A stretch of 64,000 nt of DNA from Candidatus Sumerlaea chitinivorans (GCA_003290465.1 CP030759.1:248001-312000), one strand, 5' to 3'. Counted from the first letter of the stretch, positions 34,625 through 45,322 are shown. Notes: generated from the sequence alone by a model not told the origin. A program made the numbers and translations.

Positions 34625-35976
34625 AGTTGTCCCACGCCCGGCTGCTTGTCACCCGTTGCCTTTCTCACCCCCTCAGTCTTGTCGTAGTGTTGATCATTTA
34701 TGTGGTCCGGCAAGTGGCGATCCCGCTCATTCATTTGCATTCCAATGACTTCAAGCATCTCTATGCGGGAATACATGCCATCTGGCGGGGCGAGGATCCT
34801 TATACTGCTCCTTCGCTTTTGCGCGTCGCTGCTGAATGTGGCTTGGGTGATGCAGCTTTGAACCCGTATGTATATTTGCCGTTCACGGGGCTGGTGCTTG
34901 GTTTTCTTAAGTTTTTCTCATTCCACACGGCGGCACACATTTGGTTCTTTGCGAATCATGCGATGATATTCATTAGCGGCTACCTGTTCGCGCGCAGCCT
35001 TGTTGAAACATTTCCAGAGTTGCGCAAGCCCGAGAGTCTACGCGCGATTGTGTGCATGTATTTACTTACTATGGCATTTAGCCATCCTCTGACCCGCAAC
35101 TTGACGGCTGGCCAGCTTAACTGCGTGCTCCTGCTTGTTTATTTGTTAGCATTTCAAGCGCTACAGGCGAGGCGAGAAAATCTGGGCGGGGCCCTGCTTG
35201 GCTTTGGCGCAATGTTCAAGCTAAGCCCTGCCGTATTTGTGCTTTTTTTCGGGCTCACGCGCCGACGAAAAGCGCTCATCGCCATGGTGCTCAGCATGGT
35301 CCTGCTTAGCCTGCTTTCGATTGCTACAGCTGGAATTCGCGTGCATCTCGATTTCTTCCCTGTGTTGCGCCAAATGGGTTATGGCCGCTCCACATGGCAG
35401 GAATACGGGGCCACGTTCTGGAAAGACCCTTGGAACCAAAGTCTAAACTCGCTGTGGACTCATCTTGTGGTAGCTGGCAATGGAGTGACGGTCGCGTGGT
35501 GGGGTGGAACACAGAGTGTCGCAAACCTCCTGACGTGGTGTTCCTCAGCACTGCTTCTTGCTCTCTATGTGTGGGGCGGCCTTCGGATGGCGAGGACCGA
35601 GCAGCTTTTTCGCTCGCAAGGGAGCGAAACCGCCGGTGGCCTGAGCGCTCGCGAGGCGAGCTTTTATCAAGCAACAGTACTTCTTTCGCTTCTCTTGCCC
35701 TCGCTCATGTGGGACCATTACCTCGTCCAGACCATCTTCCCGTTTGGGTGGCTCTTAGCGCATGCGTGGGTCCATCGCCGGTACGCGCAGTTGTTGATTC
35801 TTGTCGTTGCGCTTGTCGGCACGCTGGTGCCATGGGCCTACGATGCAGAGCGATTCCGAACGGGGTGGGGTGTCCTCTTGATGAGCGTAATGCTGTATCC
35901 TGTCCTTCTCGCCTACGTAATCGCCGTAGGCGAAGCCGCCTCCGCTGCAAAAACGTTGCAACCTCGTCCTTCGTGA
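34621..35976 (+). CDS. DUF2029 / GT87-family membrane glycosyltransferase
   Basis: A 451-residue polytopic protein of the DUF2029 family, which includes polyprenol-phosphate-mannose-dependent mannosyltransferases. Landmarks: SNDFKHLYAGIHAIWRGEDPY (Asp in the first periplasmic loop), LNPYVYLPFTGLVLGF, TAGQLNCVLLLVYLLAF and FGAMFKLSPAVFVLF. About ten helices. It is coupled to the preceding GT-C gene through the ATGA overlap, so the two probably act on one glycan. It precedes the glgC-like gene by 76 bases. Confidence 0.78.
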   Translation: MKLSHARLLVTRCLSHPLSLVVVLIIYVVRQVAIPLIHLHSNDFKHLYAGIHAIWRGEDPYTAPSLLRVAAECGLGDAALNPYVYLPFTGLVLGFLKFFSFHTAAHIWFFANHAMIFISGYLFARSLVETFPELRKPESLRAIVCMYLLTMAFSHPLTRNLTAGQLNCVLLLVYLLAFQALQARRENLGGALLGFGAMFKLSPAVFVLFFGLTRRRKALIAMVLSMVLLSLLSIATAGIRVHLDFFPVLRQMGYGRSTWQEYGATFWKDPWNQSLNSLWTHLVVAGNGVTVAWWGGTQSVANLLTWCSSALLLALYVWGGLRMARTEQLFRSQGSETAGGLSAREASFYQATVLLSLLLPSLMWDHYLVQTIFPFGWLLAHAWVHRRYAQLLILVVALVGTLVPWAYDAERFRTGWGVLLMSVMLYPVLLAYVIAVGEAASAAKTLQPRPS

Positions 35977-36052
35977 GCGGAAATGTGGCAGGAATTTGGG
36001 TTGAGGTGCATTACGCAGACGAGAATCGTTGGGTGGGCCAAGGGAACGTGTT

Positions 36053-37270
36053 ATGACTCGAAAGACCATTGCTCTTGTATTGGCTGGCGGCAAGACAGGT
36101 CAGTACGGTGTGCTGACCAGAAATCGAGCGAAAGGCGCGCTCACTTTTGCCGGCCATTATCGCATCATTGATTTTACGCTTTCGAATCTGAAGCACTCGC
36201 GGATCGAGAACATCGGCCTTGTGATCCAATACCTACCAGCGTCGCTCATCGAGCATGTGGGGGTGGGGCAGCACTGGGATCTCAACGGCTATGGGCGATG
36301 CCTAAAAATTATGCCGCCGTTCGTCGGTGTCGAGAAGACAGAATGGTACAAAGGCACCGCCGATGCACTTTATCAGAACTGGAATTTTGTTCAAGATTTG
36401 GATCCCGAACTCATCGTCGTGGCGAGCGGCGAGCACGTGTATCATCTCAATTTCTGCGAGGCGATCGCATTCCATCGCGACAATAACGCCGATGTAACGA
36501 TGATCACCTGTGAACTTCGCCCTGAGCAGTGTCGCACGCGTTTTGGATACGTGCTCGTTGGCGACAACATGCGTGTGGAACGTTTCTGCGAAAAGCCAGC
36601 GGTCCCGCCATGTACCACCGCTTCCACGGGGATGTATGTTTTCCGGCGCGAGGTTTTGGAAGAGCTACTTGCGAAAAATGCCCAAGAGGATAAGCACAAT
36701 CTTGCAAAGGATGTTCTCGAGCCCATCGTGCACGAACTGAACTCCTTTGCTTATCCTATGCAGGGGCCATGGGAATACATGGAGAACGTCGCGGATTACT
36801 TCGATACGCACATGCGCTTTTTGCGCCAAGACGGCTTTGAAATGTTGCGGCAATGGGGGATTATCACAAATCTGGAATTTCGCGATGTAGGGGTTGCGCC
36901 CGCTGCACGTATTGGCACGCACGCCAACGTGTCAGAAAGCCTCGTATGTTCAAAATGCTTCATTGAAGGGACCGTGGAGAATTCGATCCTTTCGCCGGGC
37001 GTTCAGGTGCAAAGAGGCGCAGTGGTGAGAAATTCTATCCTCATGCACGATTGTGTGGTTGAGGAAGGCGCCGTGCTCGAGCACGTGATCTCTGACCGCG
37101 ATGCGGTATTTGGCGAACAGTGTCGAGTCGGAAGTGCGGAAGCGCCCGCTTACCCAGATCCTGCAATGGGGCGATTGACCCTTGTCGGCAAAGCGGCTCG
37201 CATTGAAGCAGGGGCAATCGTTCAGCAAGGAAAAGAAGTGCCCCACCGCGGGGTTGTCCCGGCGCGATGA
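36053..37270 (+). CDS. GlgC-like sugar-1-phosphate nucleotidyltransferase, altered active-site motifs
   Basis: A 405-residue protein with an N-terminal nucleotidyltransferase and a C-terminal left-handed beta-helix (hexapeptide repeats such as CFIEGTVENSIL, VRNSILMHDCVVEEGAVL). It aligns best with glucose-1-phosphate adenylyltransferase: RAKGALTFAGHYRIIDFTLSN, WYKGTADALYQNW, EKPAVPP and ASTGMYVF are all present. However, the nucleotide loop reads LAGGKTGQYGVL instead of GGxGxRLxPL, and the catalytic GDH is GEH. The GlgC label is therefore unsure: it may use another sugar or be a regulator. AGGGAA precedes ATG 36053. Confidence 0.75.
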   Translation: MTRKTIALVLAGGKTGQYGVLTRNRAKGALTFAGHYRIIDFTLSNLKHSRIENIGLVIQYLPASLIEHVGVGQHWDLNGYGRCLKIMPPFVGVEKTEWYKGTADALYQNWNFVQDLDPELIVVASGEHVYHLNFCEAIAFHRDNNADVTMITCELRPEQCRTRFGYVLVGDNMRVERFCEKPAVPPCTTASTGMYVFRREVLEELLAKNAQEDKHNLAKDVLEPIVHELNSFAYPMQGPWEYMENVADYFDTHMRFLRQDGFEMLRQWGIITNLEFRDVGVAPAARIGTHANVSESLVCSKCFIEGTVENSILSPGVQVQRGAVVRNSILMHDCVVEEGAVLEHVISDRDAVFGEQCRVGSAEAPAYPDPAMGRLTLVGKAARIEAGAIVQQGKEVPHRGVVPAR

Positions 37271-37306
37271 GGCACGAACGTGAATCGTTGAAGCTACTCT
37301 CTGGAC

Positions 37307-38890
37307 CTAAATCTTCGGCCCGCCCTGTCGAATCGAGGCGGGGATGTTGGTGAAGCGCTCAAAGTTCTTTGCGAACCTTGCAGCCAACGCAGCTGCTGCT
37401 TTGTCGTAGTCGGCTGGATTGGGCCAGCTATTCTTCGGCCACAGGATTTCGTCCGGCACGCCGTCAACGTGCTTAGGAACCAGGAACCCAAAGATGGGAT
37501 CGGGTTGAACCTCCGCGTTCTCTAACTTGCCAGCCAGCACAGCGTGAATGATGGCGCGGGTGTACGGCAGGTCAATTCGATGTCCTACGCCATAGGGACC
37601 AGCGATCCATCCTGTGTTAATAAGATAACATGATGCCTTGTGCTTGCGGAGTCTCTCACCAAGCATCTCTGCGTACGTGCTTGGTGGTAGCGGAAGAAAT
37701 GGAGCTCCAAAACAGCTCGAGAACACGGACTGTGGCTCTTTTACGCCTGTTTCTGTTCCAGCAAGTTTCGAGGTGTATCCACTCAAGAAATGGTACATCG
37801 CCTGTTCTTCCGTCAGCTTCGCAACGGGCGGTAACACCCCCGTGGCGTCCGCTGTAAGAAAGATCACATTGTGTGGATGGCCCCCGATGCCCGGAATCAC
37901 TGCATTCGGGATGAAGTCAATCGGGTATGCGCAACGGGTATTCTCTGTAATGAAGTTGTCGTTATAGTCTGGGTTCCGATCGTCGTCCAGAACGACGTTT
38001 TCAAGGACTGAGCCGAAGCGAATGGCGTCGTAGATTTGCGGCTCTTTTTCGCGGGTCAGCCCGATGCATTTGGCATAGCAACCTCCTTCGAAGTTGAACA
38101 CGCCATCATCACTCCACCCATGTTCATCGTCGCCGATGAGACGCCGCTCTGGGTCGGCGCTCAGCGTCGTTTTGCCTGTTCCACTCAAACCAAAGAACAG
38201 CGCAACATCCCCGTTTGCGCCCATGTTTGCCGAGCAGTGCATTGGAAGCACGCCTTGGCGGGGCAAGAGGTAGTTCATCACCGTGAAAATGCTTTTCTTC
38301 ATCTCGCCTGCGTATCGTGTCCCGCCAATGATTACGATTCGCCGCTCATAGTTGATGATGATAAAGGCGTCGGAATTCGTGTGGTCCCGCTCCGGGCGGG
38401 AACGGAAACCTGGAACGCAAATGAGCGTGAAAGCGGGGCGGTGGGTTTTCAGTTCTTCTTTTGTGGGACGAATGAAAAGTTGATGAACAAAGAGGTTGTG
38501 CCATGCCAGCTCCGTCTTGATTCGGATAGGAAGACGATACTTTGGATCTGCTCCACAATAGCCATCAAAGACGTACATCGTGTGTTGACGGACGTACTCC
38601 GCCACGCGACCAAAGAGGGAATCAAAGTGCTCTGGTTCCATCGGGGCGTTTGTTTCCCAATGCACAAGCTTTGCAGCTTCCCCAGAACGCACAATGAATT
38701 TATCCTTTGGGGAACGACCCGTGCGTGGGGCTGTGATCGCGTTGAACGCCCCGTTGGTTGCAAGCTGTCCTTCCTTGTGAGCAATCGCAAATTCTATGAG
38801 TTGAGGGACACTGCAGTTACGAATTGCATGACCGGGAACGGCAACACGGAATTCTTGCAACGCCTCGTCGTGGGTTAGGTCCGGTTGCAT
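37307..38890 (-). CDS. pckA: Phosphoenolpyruvate carboxykinase (ATP)
   Basis: A 527-residue enzyme converting oxaloacetate and ATP to PEP, CO2 and ADP in gluconeogenesis. Landmarks: [33 protein letters not shown], the kinase-1a P-loop [31 protein letters not shown] (kinase-2 Mg site), and [15 protein letters not shown]. This is the ATP-dependent PckA type, not the GTP type. AAAGGAGAG lies 8 bases before the ATG. It is convergent with the glgC-like gene. Confidence 0.96.
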   Translation of the reverse strand: MQPDLTHDEALQEFRVAVPGHAIRNCSVPQLIEFAIAHKEGQLATNGAFNAITAPRTGRSPKDKFIVRSGEAAKLVHWETNAPMEPEHFDSLFGRVAEYVRQHTMYVFDGYCGADPKYRLPIRIKTELAWHNLFVHQLFIRPTKEELKTHRPAFTLICVPGFRSRPERDHTNSDAFIIINYERRIVIIGGTRYAGEMKKSIFTVMNYLLPRQGVLPMHCSANMGANGDVALFFGLSGTGKTTLSADPERRLIGDDEHGWSDDGVFNFEGGCYAKCIGLTREKEPQIYDAIRFGSVLENVVLDDDRNPDYNDNFITENTRCAYPIDFIPNAVIPGIGGHPHNVIFLTADATGVLPPVAKLTEEQAMYHFLSGYTSKLAGTETGVKEPQSVFSSCFGAPFLPLPPSTYAEMLGERLRKHKASCYLINTGWIAGPYGVGHRIDLPYTRAIIHAVLAGKLENAEVQPDPIFGFLVPKHVDGVPDEILWPKNSWPNPADYDKAAAALAARFAKNFERFTNIPASIRQGGPKI

Positions 38891-38974
38891 GAGGCATCTC
38901 TCCTTTTGGGGATTATCATAACGTCATTTGAGGGCGATCTTTTGGCCACTGATTCACGTGTGCACACGCGACGC

Positions 38975-40234
38975 TTAGGCGCTTTCCTTCTTCTCTCGCT
39001 CGATATAGCGCGGAGCCGCTTTCCCCTCGATCACGTCGCTATCAATCTCCACCGCTGCAATCTCTGCGCTCTTTGAAGGTAGGTCGAACATGATGTCGAG
39101 CATGACGTTTTCAAGGATTGCCCGCAGCCCCCGTGCACCCGTCTCCATCTTAAGAGCCATTTGAGCGATAGTGCGGAGTGCTGCTGGTGTGAAGGTCAGT
39201 TCCACGCCCTCCAACTCGAAAAACTTCTTGTACTGTTTAATGATCGCGTTGCGCGGCTCAGTCAGGATTTGGATGAGCTCTTTTTCACCCAGCTTGTCGA
39301 GGGTTGCGACCACCGGAAGGCGCCCAATGAATTCAGGAATAAAGCCGAACTTCAGCAGGTCGTGCGGAGTGACCTGTGCAAGCAGCTTTCCGATGTTTTG
39401 GTTGCGCCGGGAGACAATCTCTGCGCCAAACCCCATGCTCTTGGCAGAAACGCGGTGCTCGATGATTTTCTCGAGACCTGTGAACGCGCCGCCGCAAATG
39501 AACAGAATGTTGGTCGTGTCGATCGTAATGTATTCTTGATGGGGATGTTTGCGTCCGCCCCCCGGTGGGACGTTGGCCACTGTGCCCTCGAGGATCTTGA
39601 GCAAGGCTTGCTGCACGCCCTCGCCGCTGACGTCGCGGGTGATTGAGACGTTTTGAGTGGTGCGCGCAATCTTGTCGATCTCATCGATGTACACGATGCC
39701 GCGTTCCGCGCGCTCCTTATCCTGCCCTGCGTTTTGCCAGAGTTTGAGCAGAATGTTTTCCACGTCCTCGCCGACATAGCCGGCCTGCGTGAGCGTGGTG
39801 GCGTCAGCGATCGCAAACGGTACGTCGAGGATTTTTGCAAGAGTTTGCGCCAGTAGCGTTTTACCACTGCCCGTTGGACCGATTAGTAGAATGTTAGATT
39901 TCTCCAGCTCGACGTCCTCATTGCAGTAATTGAACATGATGCGCTTGTAGTGGTTGTGGACAGCGACGCTGAGGATCTTCTTGGTCCGCTCTTGGGAAAT
40001 GACGTACTGGTCAAGGATTTCCTTAATTTCGCGTGGCGACGGAAGGCGCTTCACCCCTTGGAGCGCGGCTTCCTCGGCGCGGAGCATCTCCTCTTGGCGC
40101 AGGCGCTCGCTGCACTGCATGATGCAGTCGTCGCAAATATACACGCTCGTGGCGCTATCTTTGCTTGGTAGTCCTCGAAATAGCGTCCGCACCGCGTGTT
40201 GATCTTTACCGCAAAACGAGCACCTAAGCCTCAT
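38975..40234 (-). CDS. clpX: ATP-dependent Clp protease ATP-binding subunit ClpX
   Basis: A 419-residue AAA+ unfoldase. The N-terminal zinc finger uses Cys5, Cys8, Cys34 and Cys37. Walker A is [16 protein letters not shown], the pore loop [12 protein letters not shown], Walker [20 protein letters not shown] corresponds to the IGF loop that docks ClpP, so partnership with ClpP is expected, though clpP is not adjacent. [15 protein letters not shown] and [18 protein letters not shown] complete the family pattern. Confidence 0.96.
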   Translation of the reverse strand: MRLRCSFCGKDQHAVRTLFRGLPSKDSATSVYICDDCIMQCSERLRQEEMLRAEEAALQGVKRLPSPREIKEILDQYVISQERTKKILSVAVHNHYKRIMFNYCNEDVELEKSNILLIGPTGSGKTLLAQTLAKILDVPFAIADATTLTQAGYVGEDVENILLKLWQNAGQDKERAERGIVYIDEIDKIARTTQNVSITRDVSGEGVQQALLKILEGTVANVPPGGGRKHPHQEYITIDTTNILFICGGAFTGLEKIIEHRVSAKSMGFGAEIVSRRNQNIGKLLAQVTPHDLLKFGFIPEFIGRLPVVATLDKLGEKELIQILTEPRNAIIKQYKKFFELEGVELTFTPAALRTIAQMALKMETGARGLRAILENVMLDIMFDLPSKSAEIAAVEIDSDVIEGKAAPRYIEREKKESA

Positions 40235-40727
40235 TCGTCTGTGTCTAATCCTATGCCTAAAATTGCTGAAAGGTCTTTACCGCTTTCAGGGCGTAGCTTA
40301 GAGCAATAAAATGTTTCGGCAAGTTTTATTTGGCGGCCCCCATGGTTCCCCTGTGGGGTATGCGCAAAATACTTCTCGCGAACAAAGAAATGCGCGGGGC
40401 CCACACTGGCCATTTACGGCTTTCGCCAGCCCTCGGAGAACTTCCCACTGGCTTTTTTGCATCTGATCGGCACCTCGTGTTCCCTTTCACGCTCCCAAAG
40501 TCACGATTTTGCAATCGCTTAGAGCTCAAAGTCCCGTGGGACGTATGCTGAGAATGAAGTTTTGGATCGCAAGAATGTTTTCCTGTCCGACAGACGCTCC
40601 AATTGTGCTTGATTCGCTCGGCACAGTTGGGTTTTGTAGCAACGCACCCTCACGTGCACAAATGTTTTGAGCGAGATTCACGCTGGGGTGTAGGACGCTC
40701 CTTTACTTAGCTTGAGGTGAAAGACGA
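40235..40727. other. 493-base gap between clpX and ftsZ
   Basis: Divergent intergenic region. No convincing gene: the longest open frames (40330-40551 plus; 40326-40529 minus) show no SD, no family and arginine/serine-rich shadow-like content. It contains a small CCCCA/TGGGG repeat near 40336-40358 and A/T-rich stretches that probably hold the clpX and ftsZ promoters, but no clear -35/-10 pair. No tRNA or riboswitch recognised. Confidence 0.5.
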
Positions 40728-42083
40728 ATGCCAAGTGTGATCCAATTCGAAAAAGAGTTTGTTCCCGGCGCAAGAATCAAGGTGGTCGGGGTCGGCGGCG
40801 GTGGGACCAATGCCGTGGACAGCATGGTCGAGTCCGGAATGCAGGGAGTTGAATTCTATGTCATCAATACGGACGTTCAAGCCCTTGATCGGAGTCGGGT
40901 CCCCACGAAAATCCAAATTGGGAAGGAATTGACAGGTGGCCGGGGGGCCGGAGCCGATCCCACGATCGGCAAGCAGGCGGCCGAGGCGGCACGCGAAGAA
41001 ATCACCGAGGCCCTCAATGGGGCGGACATGGTGTTCGTGACGGCTGGTTTGGGCGGTGGAACTGGGACTGGCGCAGCCCCAGTTGTAGCTCAAATTGCCA
41101 AAGAGTTGGGCATTCTCACGGTTGCCGTCGTGACCAGGCCGTTCCGCTTTGAAGGCGCCAAACGCATGCGCCAAGCGCAGGAAGGTCTCGACCAGCTGCG
41201 GCGTTTTGTCGACACGTGCATCGTGGTTTCGAACGACCGCTTGCTGGAAGTGGCGGGGCGAAAGGCTACTTTGGTGGAAGCTTTTAACGTCGCGAACGAA
41301 GTCCTGCGAATGGGTGTCTCGAGCATCAGTGATCTCATTAGCATTCCGGGGCTAATCAATGTGGACTTTGCTGACGTTCGCGCGATCATGAATCAGACCG
41401 GCGGCGCGGTGATGGGCGTTGGCGTTGGCAAGGGCGAGAATCGGGCCATCGAAGCAATGAAGAAAGCTTGCCAGAGTCCGCTTCTTGACAAGATCGAAAT
41501 CAACGGCGCCCGTGGCGTGCTGATCTGCATCACCGGTGGTCCGGACCTGACGCTGTTTGAGGTGAACGAGGCAACCACTCAGGTGTTCGAAGCAGCCGCC
41601 CCCGATGCGAATATCATCTTTGGCGCGGTGATTGACGAGCGGATGAAGGACGAAGTCCGCGTCACGATTATCGCAACAGGCTTTGACGACAAATCGCAAG
41701 CCCATGCCCCCGCAACCTATGCGCCACCGACGCGCCTGCAGGCTTCCGCGCTTGAGTCGTCCGAGAAACAAGCCGAGGCAGAGACGATTTTTTCAAGCTC
41801 TGGGAGCTCCAAGCCCTCGCACGTTTCGGTAGCTTTCGAGCGGTCTGAGGAGAAGCCGAAGTCCGATTCTACCGGTGTGGGGAGTGCTGAGAAGAGCGCG
41901 AGTGAAGCGCCGCGAAAAGATGACACTGAGCCTCGGCTGAGTTTTGCGGACACACTTCAGCCTGCGACACCTGCCCCGGCCGAGGAGGCGCCACGCACTG
42001 CCTCAACCTCCAAGCCGTCGTACGCGGAGGATGATGGCGAGATGCCGGCGATTCTTCTCAGGCGTCGCAATCTCTATCAGTGA
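40728..42083 (+). CDS. ftsZ: Cell division protein FtsZ
   Basis: A 451-residue tubulin-like GTPase forming the Z-ring. [16 protein letters not shown] starts the GTP-binding domain; the tubulin signature is [14 protein letters not shown]; the T7 synergy loop is [11 protein letters not shown]. After residue about 320 comes a long Ser/Pro/Glu-rich linker (about 115 residues), ending in a conserved peptide, [13 protein letters not shown], likely binding FtsA/ZipA-type partners. SD GAGGTGA precedes the ATG. It stands outside the usual division/cell-wall cluster, next to clpX and LPS genes. Confidence 0.96.
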   Translation: MPSVIQFEKEFVPGARIKVVGVGGGGTNAVDSMVESGMQGVEFYVINTDVQALDRSRVPTKIQIGKELTGGRGAGADPTIGKQAAEAAREEITEALNGADMVFVTAGLGGGTGTGAAPVVAQIAKELGILTVAVVTRPFRFEGAKRMRQAQEGLDQLRRFVDTCIVVSNDRLLEVAGRKATLVEAFNVANEVLRMGVSSISDLISIPGLINVDFADVRAIMNQTGGAVMGVGVGKGENRAIEAMKKACQSPLLDKIEINGARGVLICITGGPDLTLFEVNEATTQVFEAAAPDANIIFGAVIDERMKDEVRVTIIATGFDDKSQAHAPATYAPPTRLQASALESSEKQAEAETIFSSSGSSKPSHVSVAFERSEEKPKSDSTGVGSAEKSASEAPRKDDTEPRLSFADTLQPATPAPAEEAPRTASTSKPSYAEDDGEMPAILLRRRNLYQ

Positions 42084-42253
42084 CTCATGCGAGGATCCCT
42101 AAGGACAGAATGTGCCGCCACCAATCGGCGGGATGTCGGCGTCTGTGCTAACGTGCTCTCCGCACGAGCGAGATGCGAGGTGCCAAAGGTGGTTCACGAC
42201 TCCGAGGCGCGTGGCCTACTCATCGTGCGAAGCGGCGGCAAGTTGTAGCTATC

Positions 42254-43021
42254 ATGCGCAAAAAGCTGACAATACTGATTCCCACCTACAACGAGGAGCG
42301 AAACATTCGCGAGGCCATTGAGTGCTCGCGATGGGCAGATGAAATCCTCGTGGTGGATTCATTTAGTACAGACGCCACCCCCCAAATCGCCGCCGAGATG
42401 GGCGCGCGGGTTCTGCAGCACGAGTACGTGAATTCGGCTGCACAGAAAAACTGGGCCATTCCGCAGGCATCGTGCGAGTGGGTGATGGTACTCGACGCGG
42501 ACGAACGAATTCCCCCTGCGCTTCGCGACGAAATTTTGGCATTTTTGGAGAACCCGGGCGACGTTGCCGGTTTGCGGATCTACCGGGATAATCATTTCAT
42601 GGGCAGGCGCATTCGATATTGTGGATGGCAGGATGATAGCGTGCTGCGAGTTTTCCCCCGCGACCGAGGACGCTACCTTGAACGTGAGGTTCATGCAGAC
42701 GTCGTCGTTGATGGCCCGGTCAAAGTCCTGCGCAACAAGCTCTACCACAACACGTTTGAGAGTTTTGATCAGTACATGCGAAAGTTCGATCGCTACACGA
42801 CGTGGGCAGCTGGCGATCGTGCTAAAACAACCCGCAAGGTCACGGCAGTGCACCTTTTCTTGCGTCCGGCGTGGCGCTTTTTCCGTCAGTACTTTTTGCG
42901 TTTTGGGTTCCTTGATGGGCGAGCCGGCTTGATCATTTGCATGCTTGCGGCATTCAGCGTGTTTCTCAAATATGCGAAACTTTGGGAGCGGCAGGAGCGC
43001 GAACAACGGGAGCGCAAATGA
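42254..43021 (+). CDS. Family 2 glycosyltransferase, LPS-core (WaaE/KdtX-like)
   Basis: A 255-residue GT-A enzyme. KLTILIPTYNEERNIREAIE and DEILVVDSFSTDATPQIA start the fold; VMVLDADERIPPALRDEI is the DxD metal site. ARVLQHEYVNSAAQKNWAI and the middle YRDNHFMGRRIRYCGW match the WaaE beta-glucosyltransferase group acting on LPS inner core. A C-terminal helical region includes LRPAWRFFRQYFLRFGFLDG. ATG 42254 starts the family domain; upstream reading is unsupported. Its stop overlaps the waaF start (ATGA). Confidence 0.82.
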   Translation: MRKKLTILIPTYNEERNIREAIECSRWADEILVVDSFSTDATPQIAAEMGARVLQHEYVNSAAQKNWAIPQASCEWVMVLDADERIPPALRDEILAFLENPGDVAGLRIYRDNHFMGRRIRYCGWQDDSVLRVFPRDRGRYLEREVHADVVVDGPVKVLRNKLYHNTFESFDQYMRKFDRYTTWAAGDRAKTTRKVTAVHLFLRPAWRFFRQYFLRFGFLDGRAGLIICMLAAFSVFLKYAKLWERQEREQRERK

Positions 43022-44145
43022 AAATTCTGATCAAAGCCCCCAACTGGATCGGCGATTCTGTCATGGCAACACCCGCCATCCGCTATCTCCGCCAGCAAGC
43101 GCCTGAGGCCCAACTCGATATCTTGTGCAGAAAAGGCGTTGCAGGTGTTTTGCAAGATCACCCCGACAAGAATCGCCTGATTGTTTTTGATGACCGACGT
43201 CCGCGGGCCGACCAAATCAAGGAACTCCGCAAGGAGCGCTACGACGCAATCGCATTATTGCCAAATTCATTTCGAGCCGCGTGGTTTGCGATGCGGCTTG
43301 GAATCCCGCATCGGGTGGGATTCGCGCGAGCTGGACGGCGCCTCTTGCTCACCCATGCTATACCTTACGACCGAACCTACTGGCAAACTCCGACGCCAAG
43401 TCCCATCTCGCGCAAAAGCCGTAAGGCAACAACAGAGCCCGGTGCCATTGGACACATGGTGGAGTATTACGGGAGGATTTGCGAAGCAACTTTGCGGGCA
43501 GTTGGATTCTCGCCCACACCTTTTGAGTGCGACCGCGCGCTATGCAATCCTCCGCTCATCTTGCCCATTTCGGAAGCGGCAGTTGCAAGGGTGCAAACCG
43601 TTCTCGAGAAAGAGGCTCTCGTAGACCGCCCTATGGTCGCAGTGCATCCAGGGGGAGCTTATGGTGGAGCAAAGCGATGGCCATTGCCCAAGCTTGCTCA
43701 GGCTGCCAAGCTTGTTGCAAGATCCCTTGGCAATGACGCTGTGGTCGTCTCTGCTGCTGGTCCCGCCGAGCATGAAATGAACTTCCAATTGGCGCAGGAG
43801 CTGGACATTCCATTTCTTTCGTTAGGTGAGCAGCTGGATCTCCCCGCCCTTGCAGCGCTCCTTGCTCGGGTCCGGGTTTTGATTACGAATGATTCTGGAG
43901 TCATGCACATGGGGGCAGCGGTGGGGACGCCAACCGTTGCAGTGTTTGGTTCAACGGATTGGAACGTGACCGCGCCATGGTCCCGTCGGGCGAGAGTCGT
44001 GCGACAGTCGCCCCCCTGCGCCCCCTGTTTCTTGCGGGAATGCCCCATTGATCATGCGTGCATGTTAGCGATAAGCCCGGAGCTGGTGGCAACCGAGGCA
44101 GTGCAACTGATCCGCGAATGCAATGAGGGCCTGTCCAATGGGTGA
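43018..44145 (+). CDS. waaF: ADP-heptose:LPS heptosyltransferase II
   Basis: A 375-residue family 9 glycosyltransferase that adds heptose to the inner LPS core from ADP-L-glycero-D-manno-heptose. Landmarks: ILIKAPNWIGDSVMATPAI, YDAIALLPNSFRAAW, VAVHPGGAYGGAKRWP, ITNDSGVMHMGAAVGTPTVA, FGSTDWNVTAPWS and PCAPCFLRECPIDHACM. ATG 43018 overlaps the preceding stop by four bases; the last eight bases overlap the next glycosyltransferase. Its presence argues for an LPS-bearing outer membrane. Confidence 0.92.
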   Translation: MKILIKAPNWIGDSVMATPAIRYLRQQAPEAQLDILCRKGVAGVLQDHPDKNRLIVFDDRRPRADQIKELRKERYDAIALLPNSFRAAWFAMRLGIPHRVGFARAGRRLLLTHAIPYDRTYWQTPTPSPISRKSRKATTEPGAIGHMVEYYGRICEATLRAVGFSPTPFECDRALCNPPLILPISEAAVARVQTVLEKEALVDRPMVAVHPGGAYGGAKRWPLPKLAQAAKLVARSLGNDAVVVSAAGPAEHEMNFQLAQELDIPFLSLGEQLDLPALAALLARVRVLITNDSGVMHMGAAVGTPTVAVFGSTDWNVTAPWSRRARVVRQSPPCAPCFLRECPIDHACMLAISPELVATEAVQLIRECNEGLSNG

Positions 44146-45259
44146 GCAGGTGCACCGAGTTCTTCATCTGTCCACGGAGAAGGGGTGGCGTGGGGGAGAA
44201 CGACAAGTTAAATTGCTAACAAATGGTTTGCTGAGCCGCGGAATTGAGATCCGCGTCGCATGCCCACCCGATAGCGAGCTGTTTCATGATCGGGCAGAAG
44301 CTAACGTTGCGATCCCGTGGAGGGTGCGCAGTGAATTTGACCCGGTTGCCGTTGCAAACCTGATTTCCCATGTCCGCAGGTTTCGTCCTCAGCTTATTCA
44401 TGCGCACACCTCGCATGCTCATTCCATTGCATGGCTCGCAGCGCGTTTTGTAGGCCTGCCAGTTGTTGTCTCACGTCGCGTGGATTTTCCTATAGCCGGC
44501 AACTGGGCAGCACGCTGGAAGTATCTCTCGTCCTCGGTTTGGTTCATCGCCATTTCCGAAGGGGTTCGCAACGTCCTGCTCGGCGGGGGAGTTGATCCGC
44601 ACCGAGTCACAGTTGTCCATAGTGGGGTCGACCTGGACCGTTATCCATTCAGAAGTGGAGGGCGCGACCATGCGGAGGCAGCCAAGTGGGGGGTGCAACC
44701 TCACGAGTACTTGCTGATCAACGTTGCGGCACTCACCGACCACAAGGATCAGTCAACGCTTTTGCGAGCTGCTGCGGAGTTGCGCCGGATTCGAGACGAT
44801 TGGCGGCTCGTCATTGCAGGCGAAGGCGAACTGCGAGCCCACCTTGAGCGGCTTGTTGCAGAACTCGAACTGGGTTCGAAGGTTTGCTTTGCAGGGTACG
44901 TTCGCAATCTTGCTCCCCTCTACAGGGCGGCGGATTTGTTTGTCCTGTCCTCACACCTTGAAGGTCTGTGCACCTCGTTATTGGATGCGATGTTGGCGGG
45001 TGTGCCGGTGATTGCGACCCGCACGGGCGGTGTGCCTGAAGTTGTTGAAGACGGAAGAACTGGGCGCTTGGTCCCACCACGGGATCCGGTCGTGCTGGCT
45101 CAGACGATTGCGGAGCTGCTTGACCGTCGTGAATTGCGACACACCTACGCACACAATGCTCGCGAGAAAGTGGAGCGGGAGTTTTCGGCTGAGCAAATGG
45201 TCGAAGGGACCCTGTGCTTTTACGCGCACGTTTTGGAGCAGTGGAAAAGTTCGCCGTGA
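44138..45259 (+). CDS. Family 4 glycosyltransferase
   Basis: A 373-residue GT-B enzyme. VLHLSTEKGWRGGERQVKLL is the N-terminal acceptor-domain motif; QLIHAHTSHAHSIAWLAA and VVSRRVDFPI follow; the donor site is LFVLSSHLEGLCTSLLDAML with the EGLC variant of the EGFG/EGLP motif, then GGVPEVVEDGRTGRLVPPRD. ATG 44138 overlaps the waaF stop. Together with waaF and the WaaE-like gene it makes an LPS-core unit. The donor sugar cannot be read. Confidence 0.85.
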   Translation: MGEQVHRVLHLSTEKGWRGGERQVKLLTNGLLSRGIEIRVACPPDSELFHDRAEANVAIPWRVRSEFDPVAVANLISHVRRFRPQLIHAHTSHAHSIAWLAARFVGLPVVVSRRVDFPIAGNWAARWKYLSSSVWFIAISEGVRNVLLGGGVDPHRVTVVHSGVDLDRYPFRSGGRDHAEAAKWGVQPHEYLLINVAALTDHKDQSTLLRAAAELRRIRDDWRLVIAGEGELRAHLERLVAELELGSKVCFAGYVRNLAPLYRAADLFVLSSHLEGLCTSLLDAMLAGVPVIATRTGGVPEVVEDGRTGRLVPPRDPVVLAQTIAELLDRRELRHTYAHNAREKVEREFSAEQMVEGTLCFYAHVLEQWKSSP

Positions 45260-45322
45260 TCGTGCAAGAAGATAAAAAAACAGTTGCATGAATTCGGCGC
45301 TTGTGATGTATACGTGAATACA

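Noticed and set aside
38036-38878. 280-codon open frame on the plus strand
   Set aside because: Antisense to pckA, which has all its motifs; no domain in the plus-strand product.
40330-40551. 73-codon frame between clpX and ftsZ
   Set aside because: No SD, no family, and composition unlike real genes here.
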